NCBI RefSeq assembly: GCF_001440545.1
Contig: NZ_LKHP01000001.1
Location: forward strand, 186,001-250,000
Length of the DNA: 64,000 bases
Origin: Caloramator mitchellensis
Lineage (GTDB): Bacteria > Bacillota > Clostridia > Clostridiales > Caloramatoraceae
Direction: 5' to 3'
In this document: positions 1 to 9,380 of the stretch, in pieces
Layout: each line of letters starts with the position of its first letter
Position numbering within the stretch: position 1 is the stretch's first letter
Notes under the pieces: generated by a model
What the model was told of the DNA's origin: nothing
The model's input: only the letters and a program-made list of their open reading frames with translations
Databases searched by the model: none
Program-made: the position numbers and the translations under genes

Positions 1-279
1 GCAGAAAATATAGTAGTTCTTTTAGGAACTGCAGAGGCTGAATCAGCAGGACTTTCAGCAGAAACTGTAACTGCTGGAGACCCTACTTATGCAGGACCAC
101 TCGCTGGGGTGTCATTAGGTCTTAGGGTTTATCATATTCTTGAACCAGTTATTAAGGAAGAATGCGACGCAGCTGTTTACGATGAACAATGCGGTATGAT
201 GGAAATGGTTCTTGATGTTGATGCTATTAGTAGTGAAGTAAGCAGCATAAGGGAGCAGTATAGTCAGTTTAAAGACTGA
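1..279 (+). CDS. grdA: Glycine reductase complex selenoprotein A, C-terminal part
   Basis: Partial gene: the reading frame is open from base 1 and ends at TGA 277-279, giving the last 92 residues. The segment containing [20 protein letters not shown] and ending in SSIREQY matches the conserved C-terminal half of GrdA, the small selenoprotein that carries the carboxymethyl group between protein B and protein C of glycine reductase. The selenocysteine of GrdA would lie upstream, outside the window. The gene sits 28 bases before grdB, as in the usual grdE-grdA-grdB-grdC-grdD order. It ends at a TGA although this cell must decode UGA as selenocysteine in grdB; no SECIS-like hairpin follows this TGA, so it is a true stop. 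Confidence 0.93.
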   Translation, partial: AENIVVLLGTAEAESAGLSAETVTAGDPTYAGPLAGVSLGLRVYHILEPVIKEECDAAVYDEQCGMMEMVLDVDAISSEVSSIREQYSQFKD

Positions 280-307
280 TCTAGCCGCCGAGAGGAGGAA
301 AGGTTAA

Positions 308-1612
308 ATGATTAAAGTTGTTCATTATATAAATCAGTTCTTTGCCCAAATTGGGGGAGAAGAAAAGGCTAACATTCCACCAGAAGTAAGAGAAGGTTTT
401 GTAGGACCTGGTATGGCGTTAAATGCTGCGTTTAAAGGCGAAGCTGAGATTGTTGCTACTGTAATATGTGGTGACTCATACTTTGCAGAGAACACCGCTG
501 AAGCTACAAAACAAATTCTTGACATGGTTAAGAAATACAACCCAGATTTATTCATTGCTGGTCCAGCATTTAATGCAGGAAGATATGGAACTGCTTGTGC
601 TACAATAGCTAAGACAGTTAAGGATGAGCTTGGAATTCCCGTATTGACTGGAATGTATATTGAAAATCCGGGTGTAGATTTATACAAGAAAGACTTATAT
701 ATCATTTCAACAAAGGATAATGCTGCAGGAATGAGAGAGGCAGTGCCAAAGATGGCTGCTCTAGCATTAAAGCTTGCTAAGGGCGAAGAAATTGGAACTC
801 CTGATGTTGAAGGTTATATTGAAAGAGGTATTAGAAAGAATTATTTTGCTGATGTTAGAGGTTCAAAGAGAGCTGTTGATATGCTCGTAAAAAAGATAAA
901 GGGAGAAGAATTTGTAACAGAATTCAAGATGCCTTTATTCGATAGAGTAGCACCAAATCCTCCTGTTGCAGACATCAGCAAGGCGAAGATTGCCTTAGTT
1001 ACTTCAGGCGGAATAGTTCCTAAGGGAAATCCAGACAGAATTGAAAGTTCAAGTGCAAGCAAGTTTGGTAAGTATGACATTGAAGGAGTTTACGATTTAA
1101 CTCAGGAAACTTACGAAACTGCTCACGGTGGATATGACCCTGTTTATGCAAATAAGGACGCTGACAGAGTATTGCCAGTTGATGTGTTAAGAGACCTTGA
1201 AAAGGAAGGAAAGATTGGTTCATTACACAGATACTTCTATTCAACAGTTGGTAATGGAACCGCTGTTAAGAGTGCAGCTAAATTTGGTCAGGAAATAGCA
1301 AGACAACTTATTGCTGACGGAGTTCAGGCTGTAATTCTAACTTCTACTTGAGGAACCTGCACACGTTGCGGAGCAACGATGGTAAAGGAAATCGAAAGAG
1401 CAGGACTTCCAGTAGTTCATATGTGCACAATAGTTCCAATATCAAAGACAGTAGGTGCTAACAGAATAGTTCCAACTGTAGCTATTCCACACCCACTTGG
1501 AAATACTTCACTATCATATGAAGACGAAAAGGCATTAAGAAGAAAGCTTGTTGAAAAGGCATTAAAGGCTTTACAAACTGAAATTCATGAACAAACTGTT
1601 TTCGAAGACTAA
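308..1612 (+). CDS. grdB: Glycine reductase protein B, selenoprotein gamma subunit
   Basis: GrdB is the substrate-binding selenoprotein of glycine reductase. It forms a Schiff-base complex with glycine together with GrdE and transfers the carboxymethyl group to GrdA. The frame from ATG 308 (ribosome site GAGGAGG just upstream) meets TGA at 1349-1351 and then continues in the same frame to TAA 1610-1612, giving 434 residues, the normal family length. Around the TGA the protein reads TST-U-GTCTRCG, the known selenocysteine site of GrdB/PrdB-type reductases. A gene caller without selenocysteine would wrongly split this into two genes (308-1351 and 1379-1612). The N-terminus (INQFFAQIGGEEKAN) is typical of GrdB. 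Confidence 0.97.
1349..1378 (+). promoter_or_regulatory. Selenocysteine codon with bacterial SECIS hairpin
   Basis: The UGA at 1349-1351 is followed after 12 bases by a perfect 6-bp stem, CGTTGC/GCAACG (1364-1369 and 1373-1378), closing the loop GGA. A short hairpin with a G-containing apical loop roughly 15-25 bases after the UGA is what SelB recognises in bacterial selenoprotein mRNAs. The hairpin is inside the coding region, as expected for bacteria. Confidence 0.75.
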
Positions 1613-1616
1613 TAAT

Positions 1617-1660
1617 AAGGGTCGGGAACTTTTGGGGTTTACCCTAAGCCCCGACCCTTT
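1617..1660 (+). terminator. Intergenic hairpin between grdB and grdC
   Basis: AAGGGTCGGG (1617-1626) can pair with CCCGACCCTT (1650-1659), and the loop contains a second nested pairing (GGGG with CCCC). It is followed by TTTAATAT, a poor U-run, and only 23 bases later by the grdC start. It looks like a partial terminator or an mRNA-stabilising or processing element that lets grdC/grdD be made at a different level from grdA/grdB. Confidence 0.5.
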
Positions 1661-1682
1661 AATATAATACGGAGGTGTAAAT

Positions 1683-3212
1683 ATGTTTCCAGTTTTAAAA
1701 GGAGCAAGTTATATTTTAGTTCATACTCCAGATATGATTATTCATAACGGAACAACTCAAACGCTTGAAAGAGAAATTAATCCAGATTCAGAATATCTAA
1801 AAAAAATTCCAGAGCATTTAAGAAGTTTTGAACAAGTTGTAGAATATCCAGTAACTCAAACTTTTATAGGAAACTTTGAGCCAGAAGAATTAGGCAAATT
1901 ATCAAAGCCCTACTTCAATCATAAGTTAGAAAACGCATCAAGATTTGGAAAATTTGGAGAAGTAATGCCTCAGGATGAATTTTATGGCTTAATTAAAATA
2001 TGTGATGCATTTGACCTTGTTAAACTTGAAAAGGGATTTACAAGTGCAGTTAAAGCAAAATTTGAAGCTCATAAACTTTTAAAGGATTATGCGCCAAAAT
2101 TAGGTGACGGTGTTGAAATTGCTGAAATTGAAAAGCTTGTGGATGCTCATGTTGCAGAAGGCCTCTATATGAATGGAAGTCTAGTAGGTTGTGTTAAAAG
2201 AGCACATGAATTTGATAGAAATCTTTCATCACATGTTATTGCTGAGAATTTAGCAGTTAAGGCCTCAGCTGTAATTGCTGGATTAAATTTAATAGATAAA
2301 TTAGGCGTTAATAAAGATGAAATAGACTATATAATTGAATGTTCAGAAGAAGCGTGCGGGGATATGAATCAAAGAGGTGGCGGTAACTTCGCAAAGGCTA
2401 TTGGTGAAGTTATAGGACTAAAGAACGCTACTGGATGCGATATAAGAGGATTCTGTGCAGGTCCTACTCATGCTCTTGTAAATGCAGCTTCTTTGGTGCA
2501 ATCAGGAGTATTTAAGAATGTTTTAGTTATAGCTGGTGGTGCTACTGCTAAGCTTGGAATGAATGGAAAAGACCATGTTAAAAAGGGAATGCCAATAATT
2601 GAAGATGTTCTTGGTGGTTTTGCAGTTTTAGTATCAGAAAATGATGGCGTTCATCCTATTATTAGAACTGATGCGATAGGTAAGCACAATATAGGCTCAG
2701 GGGCTACACCTCAAGCTGTTATGGAAGCTATTGTAGCTAAACCACTTGAAATGCTTGGATTGAAATTTACTGACATTGATAAATATTCAACAGAGATGCA
2801 AAATCCAGATGCCACTGAAACTGCTGGTGCAGGCGATGTTCCAGCGTCAAACTATAAGATGATTGCAGCACTTGCTGTTATGAAGGGCCAATTAGAAAAG
2901 GCTAAGATGGCTGAATTTGCAAAGAATTGCGGCTATGTTGGATATGCACCAACTCAAGGACATGTTCCTTCAGGAGTTCCGATAATAGGATTTGGTGTTG
3001 AAAAAATAATGAACGGCAGCATGAATAGATTTATGATAGTAGGAAAAGGAAGCTTGTTCCTTGCAAGAATGACTAATCTTTTCGACGGTATTTCTTTTGT
3101 AGTTGAAAAGAACCCAGGAAAGGCTGAAGAAACGACTGTTTCAAAAGAAGAAGTTAAGAACATGGTGGCAGAAGCTATGAAGGAATTTGCCTCATTTTTA
3201 CTTCAAAAGTAA
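1683..3212 (+). CDS. grdC: Glycine reductase protein C, beta subunit
   Basis: GrdC works with GrdD as protein C, which cleaves the selenium-bound carboxymethyl group of GrdA to an acetyl enzyme thioester and releases acetyl phosphate, giving ATP through acetate kinase. The 509-residue product has the thiolase/FabH-like core expected of this subunit, with a cysteine in DIRGFCAGPTHAL and glycine-rich segments GGGNFAKAIGE and GQLEKAKMAEFAKNCGYVG-type regions. Length agrees with the family (about 510). The start is ATG 1683 after a clear GGAGGTG ribosome site; grdD follows 11 bases downstream, so the two subunits are translated from one message. Confidence 0.95.
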   Translation: MFPVLKGASYILVHTPDMIIHNGTTQTLEREINPDSEYLKKIPEHLRSFEQVVEYPVTQTFIGNFEPEELGKLSKPYFNHKLENASRFGKFGEVMPQDEFYGLIKICDAFDLVKLEKGFTSAVKAKFEAHKLLKDYAPKLGDGVEIAEIEKLVDAHVAEGLYMNGSLVGCVKRAHEFDRNLSSHVIAENLAVKASAVIAGLNLIDKLGVNKDEIDYIIECSEEACGDMNQRGGGNFAKAIGEVIGLKNATGCDIRGFCAGPTHALVNAASLVQSGVFKNVLVIAGGATAKLGMNGKDHVKKGMPIIEDVLGGFAVLVSENDGVHPIIRTDAIGKHNIGSGATPQAVMEAIVAKPLEMLGLKFTDIDKYSTEMQNPDATETAGAGDVPASNYKMIAALAVMKGQLEKAKMAEFAKNCGYVGYAPTQGHVPSGVPIIGFGVEKIMNGSMNRFMIVGKGSLFLARMTNLFDGISFVVEKNPGKAEETTVSKEEVKNMVAEAMKEFASFLLQK

Positions 3213-3223
3213 GAGGTGATAAC

Positions 3224-4384
3224 ATGACTAACGAAAACATTAAAGGATTGATTGGCGAGGTTTTTAATGAAATAGCTGACGCAATTAAGAGTGGAACGTT
3301 TGGAAAAAAGGTTAGAGTTGGTTTAACAACTTTCGGAAGTGAACATGGAGTTGAAGAATTGGTAAAGGCTGCAGAAATTGCAACAAGAAAATATAGCGAC
3401 TTTGAAGTAGTTTTAATAGGACCAAAGGTAGAAACAAATTTAAAAGTGTATGAAGTTGCCAACGACGAAGAAGGACACAAATTGATGGAAGAGCTTCTTG
3501 ACAAGGGGGAAATTAATGGTTGCGTAACTCAACATTATAATTTCCCAATAGGAGTCTCAACTGTAGGAAGAGTTATAACCCCAGGAAGAGGAAATGAGCT
3601 TATACTTGCAACAACAACAGGAACATCCTCTACACATAGAGTTGAAGGTATGATTAAAAATGCCATATACGGTATTATAACGGCAAAGGCGTGTGGCATA
3701 GCTAATCCTACAGTTGGAATTCTTAATGTAGATGGAGCAAGGCAGGTTGAAAAGGCGCTAAAAGAACTAAAATCAAACGGTTATGACATAAATTTTGCAG
3801 AATCAATAAGAGCTGATGGCGGAGTTGTTATGAGAGGCAATGACCTATTGGCAGGCTCAACCGATGTTATGGTTATGGACACTTTAACTGGGAATTTACT
3901 AGTTAAAATATTCTCTTCATTTACAACCGGTGGAGACTATGAATCTTTAGGATATGGTTATGGACCAGGAATAGGTGAAGGATATGATAGACTAATATGT
4001 ATTATCTCAAGAGCTTCAGGTGCACCTGTGGTAGCTGAAGCATTAAGATTCTGTGCAACATGTGCCCAGAACAATATTATTCAAATTTCAAAAAATGAAT
4101 TTGAAAAAGCTAATAGGGCTGGTCTAAAAGAGATTTTATCTAAATTAATAAAACAGGCTCAACCTGAAGATAAAAAGGAAATTGTTGCTCCTCCGAAGAA
4201 AGTTGTAACTCATGATATCGCTGGTGTTGACATATTGGAGCTAGAAAATGCAGTAAAGGAACTTTGGTCAAATGGAATTTACTCTGAAACAGGTATGGGA
4301 TGCACAGGACCGATAGTTCTTGTTGCTGATGAAGATGCTGACAAGGCAGTTGAAATATTAAAGAGCAAAGGGTATATAGCATAA
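3224..4384 (+). CDS. grdD: Glycine reductase protein C, alpha subunit
   Basis: GrdD is the PlsX-like alpha subunit of protein C, which releases acetyl phosphate from the acetyl enzyme. The 386-residue length is normal. Recognisable pieces are the N-terminal VRVGLTTFGSEHG, the ILATTTGTSSTHRVEGMIKN core and the C-terminal segment SNGIYSETGMGCTGPIVLV, whose cysteine is conserved in GrdD and also appears in SarDE/BetDE-type homologues. The ribosome site AAGAGGTG precedes ATG 3224. It is the last gene of the operon; a strong hairpin follows directly. Confidence 0.94.
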   Translation: MTNENIKGLIGEVFNEIADAIKSGTFGKKVRVGLTTFGSEHGVEELVKAAEIATRKYSDFEVVLIGPKVETNLKVYEVANDEEGHKLMEELLDKGEINGCVTQHYNFPIGVSTVGRVITPGRGNELILATTTGTSSTHRVEGMIKNAIYGIITAKACGIANPTVGILNVDGARQVEKALKELKSNGYDINFAESIRADGGVVMRGNDLLAGSTDVMVMDTLTGNLLVKIFSSFTTGGDYESLGYGYGPGIGEGYDRLICIISRASGAPVVAEALRFCATCAQNNIIQISKNEFEKANRAGLKEILSKLIKQAQPEDKKEIVAPPKKVVTHDIAGVDILELENAVKELWSNGIYSETGMGCTGPIVLVADEDADKAVEILKSKGYIA

Positions 4385-4387
4385 TAT

Positions 4388-4406
4388 GGGGGGTTACCCC
4401 CCTTTT
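4388..4406 (+). terminator. Terminator of the grd operon
   Basis: GGGGGG-TTA-CCCCCC followed by TTTT directly after the grdD stop. A short, very GC-rich stem in AT-rich surroundings, as expected for a Rho-independent terminator. Confidence 0.85.
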
Positions 4407-4465
4407 ATATTTGAATTTATTTTTATAATTTTACATATATATGTATTGAAATCCGAAAATTACAC

Positions 4466-4494
4466 TTGATTATTTTCAAAAAATGTCGTATATT
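4466..4494 (+). promoter_or_regulatory. Sigma-A-type promoter for the BMP transporter
   Basis: TTGATT (4466-4471), a 17-base spacer, then TATATT (4489-4494). It lies in the 237-base AT-rich gap between the grd terminator and the lipoprotein gene, leaving a leader of about 120 bases. I looked in that leader for a purine riboswitch, because the operon probably transports nucleosides, and did not find the conserved core. Confidence 0.55.
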
Positions 4495-4621
4495 ATTATA
4501 TGCACACTCTACATAAAATTTGTGCAATTTGAATAATTTTTAAAAAATCGTAAATTTTGCAGGATTTTCAATTTCTGCAAAGAATATATTAATTAACTAA
4601 AAACTAAAAGGGGGAACAAAA

Positions 4622-5653
4622 ATGAAAAGACTAATCGCATTAGTAGCAACATTAGCTCTTACAGCTGGTCTTTTTGCAGGTTGTGCAAAGAAGGAAGAAC
4701 AAAAACCAGCTGAACAAACACCACAAGTTAAAATCGGTTTAGCAACTGACGAAGGTGGTAAGGGAGACAAATCATTTAACGATGCAGCTATTGCTGGTCT
4801 TGAAAAAATTAAAGCTGAATATGGAATTGAACCACAGATTATTGAATCTAAGACAGCTGACGATTATGAACCAAACTTAACTACTCTTGCAGCAGATAAC
4901 GACTTAGTATTTGGTGTTGGATTTAAGATGGCAGATGCTATAAAAGCAGTTGCTGAAAATACTCCAGATAAGAAATTTGCAATCATTGACTCGGTTGTTG
5001 ACCTTCCAAATGTAGCTTCATTTACATTTAAGGAAGAAGAAGGTTCATTCTTAATGGGTATAATCGCTGGAAAAATGACAAAGACTAATACAGTTGGATT
5101 CCTTGGTGGAATCAAGTTTGAACTTATTGAAAAGTTTGAAGCTGGATTTAGAGCAGGAGTTAAGGCTGTTAATCCAAACGCTAAAGTTTTAGTTCAATAC
5201 GCTAACAGCTTCAGCGACGTTGCTCTTGGATATGAAATTTCAAAGAAAATGTATAACGACGGCGCTGACGTAATTTATCACGCAGCTGGAGGCGTTGGAA
5301 TTGGATTATTCAATGCAGCTAAGGAAATGAAAAAGTGGGCGATTGGTGTTGACTCAGACCAAGCAGTTTTAATTCCAGATAAGGCAGATGTAATCCTAGC
5401 ATCAATGATTAAGAGAGTAGATACAGCTACTTATACAGCATCAAAGGCAGTAATAGATGGAACTTATAAGCCAGGTTTAACAGTTTTAGGATTAAAGGAA
5501 GATGGCGTTGGTATATCACAAACTATCAACCCTGCAGTTCCACAAGAAGTTATTGATCTTGCTAACAAGTATAAGCAAGCAATAATCGATGGCAAATTCA
5601 CAGTTCCAACAAAACCTGCAGAAGTTGATGCTTTCCAGGCACCACAAATATAG
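4622..5653 (+). CDS. BMP-family substrate-binding lipoprotein (nucleoside importer)
   Basis: Extracellular binding protein of an ABC importer of the BMP/PnrA (TmpC) family, which binds purine nucleosides. The N-terminus is a lipoprotein signal with lipobox LFAGC, so Cys21 would be lipidated and anchor the protein to the membrane. The mature part starts KIGLATDEGGKGDKSFNDAA, the family hallmark (the DKSFND loop contacts the ligand), and GADVIYHAAGG and AIGVDSDQA are also typical. Length 343 is normal. A terminator-like hairpin follows before the ATPase gene, which would give more binding protein than transporter, a common arrangement. Nucleoside specificity is inferred from family. Confidence 0.9.
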   Translation: MKRLIALVATLALTAGLFAGCAKKEEQKPAEQTPQVKIGLATDEGGKGDKSFNDAAIAGLEKIKAEYGIEPQIIESKTADDYEPNLTTLAADNDLVFGVGFKMADAIKAVAENTPDKKFAIIDSVVDLPNVASFTFKEEEGSFLMGIIAGKMTKTNTVGFLGGIKFELIEKFEAGFRAGVKAVNPNAKVLVQYANSFSDVALGYEISKKMYNDGADVIYHAAGGVGIGLFNAAKEMKKWAIGVDSDQAVLIPDKADVILASMIKRVDTATYTASKAVIDGTYKPGLTVLGLKEDGVGISQTINPAVPQEVIDLANKYKQAIIDGKFTVPTKPAEVDAFQAPQI

Positions 5654-5660
5654 TTTGTAT

Positions 5661-5688
5661 GCTAGATGCTCTTGCATCTAGCTTTTTT
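5661..5688 (+). terminator. Attenuating hairpin after the binding-protein gene
   Basis: GCTAGATGC-TCTT-GCATCTAGC followed by TTTTTT: a perfect 9-bp stem with a U-run, between genes of one transporter operon. It probably stops part of the transcription so the lipoprotein is made in excess. Confidence 0.85.
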
Positions 5689-5713
5689 AAACGTCAAGGA
5701 AGGAGGAGTTTTA

Positions 5714-7264
5714 GTGGAAAAAGTTATAGAAATGAGGGGTATTACCAAAATATTTCCAGGGGTAATAGCAAACGACAATGTAAATTTCGAACTTAAAAAA
5801 GGTGAAATCCACGTATTACTTGGAGAGAATGGTGCTGGGAAAACAACTTTGATGAATATTCTTTATGGGCTTTATCAGCCGGATAAAGGAGATATACTTG
5901 TAAATGGTAAAAAAGTTGACATTAAAGGACCTTCTGATGCGATAGCGATGGGTATAGGAATGGTGCATCAGCACTTTATGCTCGTGCATAATTTTACAGT
6001 TGCCGAGAATATAGTTCTTGGTAGTGAACCAAAGACTATGTTTGGATTTAAAATTGACTATAATAAGGCTATAAGCGATGTTAAAGAACTTGCAGATAAG
6101 TATGGTTTTAAAGTTGATCCAAATAGCATAATTGAAGATATAACTGTTGGTCAACAACAAAAGGTAGAGATACTAAAGGCATTATATAGAGGTGCAGAGA
6201 TTTTAATATTGGACGAGCCTACAGCAGTGTTAACACCTCAAGAAATCGAAGAACTTGGAATCATATTAAAGAACTTGGTAAGAGAAGGAAAATCAATTAT
6301 TCTTATTACGCATAAGTTAAAAGAAGTTATGAGCATGTCGGATAGAGTCACAATTGTTCGTAGGGGTAAGGTAATAGATACTGTCAATACAGCGGACGTT
6401 AATATAGATATATTAGCTGAAATGATGGTTGGTAGAAAGGTTAATCTTGTTGTCGAAAAACAGCCTGCTAAAGTAGGTGAGACGGTTTTAAAACTTGAAA
6501 ACCTACAAGCACTTGATCATAGAAATCTTCCAAAACTTAAGGGTGTAGACCTTGAAGTTAAATCAGGCGAGATACTTGGAATAGCCGGAGTTGATGGAAA
6601 TGGTCAAACAGAACTTGTAGAAGTTATAACTGGACTTAGAAAGGCAACTGGTGGAAAAGTTGTATTAAAGGGACAGGATTTGACTAATAAAACTCCAAGA
6701 GAGATAATAGACGCCGGAATAAGCAATATACCTGAAGATAGACATAAGCATGGATTAGTATTGAAGTTCTCGCTTGCAGAAAATGCAGTTTTAGGCCAGC
6801 ACGACAAGCTGCCATATGCTAAGGGAATTTTGATGAATTATGATAAAATAAAGGAATATGCAAAGAAGCTCATTCATGATTTCGACGTTAGAACTCCTAA
6901 CGAAGAAGTTGCGGCTGGTTCGCTATCAGGTGGAAATCAGCAAAAAATGATTGCAGCAAGAGAAATCTCAAAGGACCCAGAATTACTAATAGCTACTCAG
7001 CCTACAAGAGGACTTGACGTAGGTGCAATAGAATATATACACAAAAGGCTGGTTGAAGAAAGAGATAAAGGAAAAGCTGTTCTTGTTGTTTCGTTGGAAT
7101 TGGACGAAGTAATGGCTTTATCAGATAGAATTGCTGTTATGTATGATGGTAAAATAGTTGGAATATTGGATGCAGATAAGACTAATGAAATGGAACTTGG
7201 TATATTAATGGCAGGTGGAACCTTAAACAAGAAGGAGGTCGAAAATGGTGAACAACACAGCTAA
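5714..7264 (+). CDS. Nucleoside ABC importer, double ATPase subunit
   Basis: Cytoplasmic ATPase of the BMP-type importer, with two ABC domains in one chain (516 residues from the chosen start). Domain 1 has Walker A GENGAGKTT, signature VGQQQKVEI and Walker B ILILDEPTA. Domain 2 has a degenerate Walker A (GVDGNGQTE) but a good signature LSGGNQQK, as is normal for the RbsA/NupO-type double ATPases. I chose GTG 5714 because AAGGAAGGAGG sits just before it; earlier in-frame starts fall inside the upstream hairpin. Its end overlaps the first permease gene by 20 bases. Confidence 0.93.
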   Translation: MEKVIEMRGITKIFPGVIANDNVNFELKKGEIHVLLGENGAGKTTLMNILYGLYQPDKGDILVNGKKVDIKGPSDAIAMGIGMVHQHFMLVHNFTVAENIVLGSEPKTMFGFKIDYNKAISDVKELADKYGFKVDPNSIIEDITVGQQQKVEILKALYRGAEILILDEPTAVLTPQEIEELGIILKNLVREGKSIILITHKLKEVMSMSDRVTIVRRGKVIDTVNTADVNIDILAEMMVGRKVNLVVEKQPAKVGETVLKLENLQALDHRNLPKLKGVDLEVKSGEILGIAGVDGNGQTELVEVITGLRKATGGKVVLKGQDLTNKTPREIIDAGISNIPEDRHKHGLVLKFSLAENAVLGQHDKLPYAKGILMNYDKIKEYAKKLIHDFDVRTPNEEVAAGSLSGGNQQKMIAAREISKDPELLIATQPTRGLDVGAIEYIHKRLVEERDKGKAVLVVSLELDEVMALSDRIAVMYDGKIVGILDADKTNEMELGILMAGGTLNKKEVENGEQHS

Positions 7265-8339
7265 AATTGATATCAAGAAGGGGCTTAAAAGTGCTCAGGA
7301 TGTTTTGTTGTTCCCTCTTATAGCTATAGTTTTTGCATTGTTCGTAGCAGTTTTCTTTGTTATGTGGGCTAAAAACATGGGATTCTTTGAGGGCGCTGCT
7401 ACACTATTTTCAGCGATTTGGGAAGGAACATTTGGAAAGAGAGCAAACTTCATTGAAACTCTGGTTGCAGTTACTCCATTGATATTTACAGGGCTTGCTC
7501 ATGCTGTTGCATTTAGAACTGGTCTTTTTAACATAGGAGTTGAAGGACAATTTATAATGGGTATGCTTGCAGCAGCTTTAATAGGTTTAATCCCAGGCAT
7601 TCCTGCGCCAATACATGTAATATTGGTATTGCTTGGTGGTGTTATATTTGGAGCTATATGGGCAGCGATACCAGGTTATTTAAAAGCTAAAGTTGGAACA
7701 AATGAAGTTGTTAACACAATTATGATGAATTTTATAGCTATGAATGTTTCAAACTATTTCGTTAAGGGACCAATTCATAGAGAAGGTTCTGCTTCATCAA
7801 AGATGATTTTAGAATCAGCAAAGCTTTATAGATTTTTAAGCCCTAGCGAGAGAGTAAACGTTGGATTATTTATAGGTATAGTATTGGCTATACTAATCTA
7901 CTTCCTATTATGGAAAACTACTATAGGTTACGAAATTAGAGCCGTTGGTTTAAACATGTTCGCAGCTGAATACGGCGGAATTAACTCTAAAAAGAATATA
8001 ATACTTGCTATGGTAATTTCAGGCGCTATAGCAGGACTAGGTGGCGCTGCGCACGTTGCCGGAACTATCCATAAGGCTCACCAGCTCGTAGGATTTACTA
8101 ATTATGGATTTGATGGTATAGCTGTTGCGCTTCTTGGAAAGAGCCATCCAATAGGAGTTCTTTTCTCTTCAGTTCTGTTCGGAGGACTGAATTCAAGTGC
8201 AAGAATATTACAGAAGTTCAGAATACCAAAGCAGATAGTATATATAATTCAAGGTATTATTATAATATTTGTGGCTGCGGATTATATATACAAGTGGATA
8301 GTTCAAAAGAGAAAAAAGGAGGCAATCAAGAATGCATAG
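7245..8339 (+). CDS. Nucleoside ABC importer permease 1
   Basis: Inner-membrane permease of the BPD_transp_2 (BMP/ribose-type) class, 364 residues with about eight to ten hydrophobic segments. The conserved motif FRTGLFNIGVEGQFIMGML and the C-terminal FDGIAVALLGKSHPIGVL are hallmarks of the NupP/YufP type. It starts at ATG 7245 after AAGGAGG, inside the end of the ATPase gene, and overlaps the next permease gene by 8 bases, which suggests translational coupling. The two permeases form the heterodimeric channel served by the upstream ATPase and lipoprotein. Confidence 0.93.
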   Translation: MVNNTAKIDIKKGLKSAQDVLLFPLIAIVFALFVAVFFVMWAKNMGFFEGAATLFSAIWEGTFGKRANFIETLVAVTPLIFTGLAHAVAFRTGLFNIGVEGQFIMGMLAAALIGLIPGIPAPIHVILVLLGGVIFGAIWAAIPGYLKAKVGTNEVVNTIMMNFIAMNVSNYFVKGPIHREGSASSKMILESAKLYRFLSPSERVNVGLFIGIVLAILIYFLLWKTTIGYEIRAVGLNMFAAEYGGINSKKNIILAMVISGAIAGLGGAAHVAGTIHKAHQLVGFTNYGFDGIAVALLGKSHPIGVLFSSVLFGGLNSSARILQKFRIPKQIVYIIQGIIIIFVAADYIYKWIVQKRKKEAIKNA

Positions 8340-9267
8340 CGTAACATTAGGAATATTAGTTTCATTGATAGCAGCTACCTTGAGATTGGCAACTCCTATA
8401 ATATTTGCAGCCCTCGGTGGTGTTATTTCCGAAAGGTCAGGTGTAGTAAACATCGGACTTGAAGGTATAATGATTGCTGGTGCTTTTTTTGGAGTCCTTG
8501 GTTCACATTTAACTAAAAATGCGTGGATAGGCATAATTTTTGCAATCGTAGCTGGAATGATTATAGCATTAATACATGCTGTATTGAGCATAAACCTTAA
8601 AGCAGACCAGGTTATTTCTGGTGTTTCTATTAATATATTCTCTGCAGCATTGATGAGCTTCTTGCTATTTAAATTCTTTAACAGAGACGGCCAAACTGAC
8701 GGTGTAACTCAGCTTAGCTATCCAAAAGAATTTATGGGCTCAATACCTGTTTTAGGGAATTTATTGAAGGAATTAAATTGGTTTGTATTTATTGCATTTG
8801 GTCTTGCATTGATTCTTCATTTAATGCTATATTATACACCACTTGGATTGAGAATAAGGTCAGTAGGAGAACATCCTAAAGCTGCTGACACATTAGGTAT
8901 AAATGTTTACAAGATAAGATATCTATGTGTTCTTTTATCAGGTGCATTTGCCGGAATAGGCGGTGCTGCGCTTTCACTTGGAGCTACAAATCTTTTCAGA
9001 GAGGGAATGGTAAGTGGTAAAGGTTTCATCGCACTAGCTGCTATGATTTTTGGTAATTGGAAACCTTTTGGAGCTCTTGCAGCAAGCTTGCTGTTCGGTT
9101 TTGCTGAAGCATTTAGAATTGTTGCTCAAGGTTTTGGTTGGAAGGTTCCTGACGAAGTATATTATTCATTCCCATATATTTTGACAATGTTGATGCTTGC
9201 AGGATTTGTAGGGAAAACAACTCCTCCTGCAGCAGACGGTGTCCCATATACTAAGGGAGAAAGATAA
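8332..9267 (+). CDS. Nucleoside ABC importer permease 2
   Basis: Second permease of the same importer (NupQ/YufQ type), 311 residues, highly hydrophobic. The motif ERSGVVNIGLEGIMIAGAF corresponds to the FNIGVEGQ motif of its partner; GKGFIALAAMIFGNWKPFGAL near the C-terminus is typical of the family. ATG 8332 has an AAGGAGG ribosome site within the end of the previous gene. A strong terminator follows, closing the four-gene operon. Confidence 0.93.
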   Translation: MHSVTLGILVSLIAATLRLATPIIFAALGGVISERSGVVNIGLEGIMIAGAFFGVLGSHLTKNAWIGIIFAIVAGMIIALIHAVLSINLKADQVISGVSINIFSAALMSFLLFKFFNRDGQTDGVTQLSYPKEFMGSIPVLGNLLKELNWFVFIAFGLALILHLMLYYTPLGLRIRSVGEHPKAADTLGINVYKIRYLCVLLSGAFAGIGGAALSLGATNLFREGMVSGKGFIALAAMIFGNWKPFGALAASLLFGFAEAFRIVAQGFGWKVPDEVYYSFPYILTMLMLAGFVGKTTPPAADGVPYTKGER

Positions 9268-9280
9268 TAATTTATTTATA

Positions 9281-9311
9281 AAGGCCTCGGGATTTTATCC
9301 TGAGGCCTTTT
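9281..9311 (+). terminator. Terminator of the nucleoside importer operon
   Basis: AAGGCCTCGGGATTT/TATCCTGAGGCCTTTT: a stem of about ten base pairs around GGCCTC/GAGGCC ending in TTTT, 13 bases after the last permease stop. Confidence 0.85.
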
Positions 9312-9380
9312 GCATACTTTGCGAAAGTGCTGTTTAATATAGTATAATTAGATATGGAGTAGATTTATGGGGGGAAAATT

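Noticed and set aside
334-705. Long minus-strand frames opposite grdB, grdC, bmpA and other genes
   Set aside because: They are shadows of strongly conserved plus-strand genes, lack ribosome sites, and encode no recognisable protein.
1349-1351. Stop codon splitting grdB into two genes
   Set aside because: The phase is kept across the TGA, the flanking residues match the selenocysteine site of GrdB, and a SECIS-like hairpin follows.
4495-4621. Purine riboswitch before the nucleoside importer
   Set aside because: The conserved core and paired loops of a purine riboswitch are not present in the leader.
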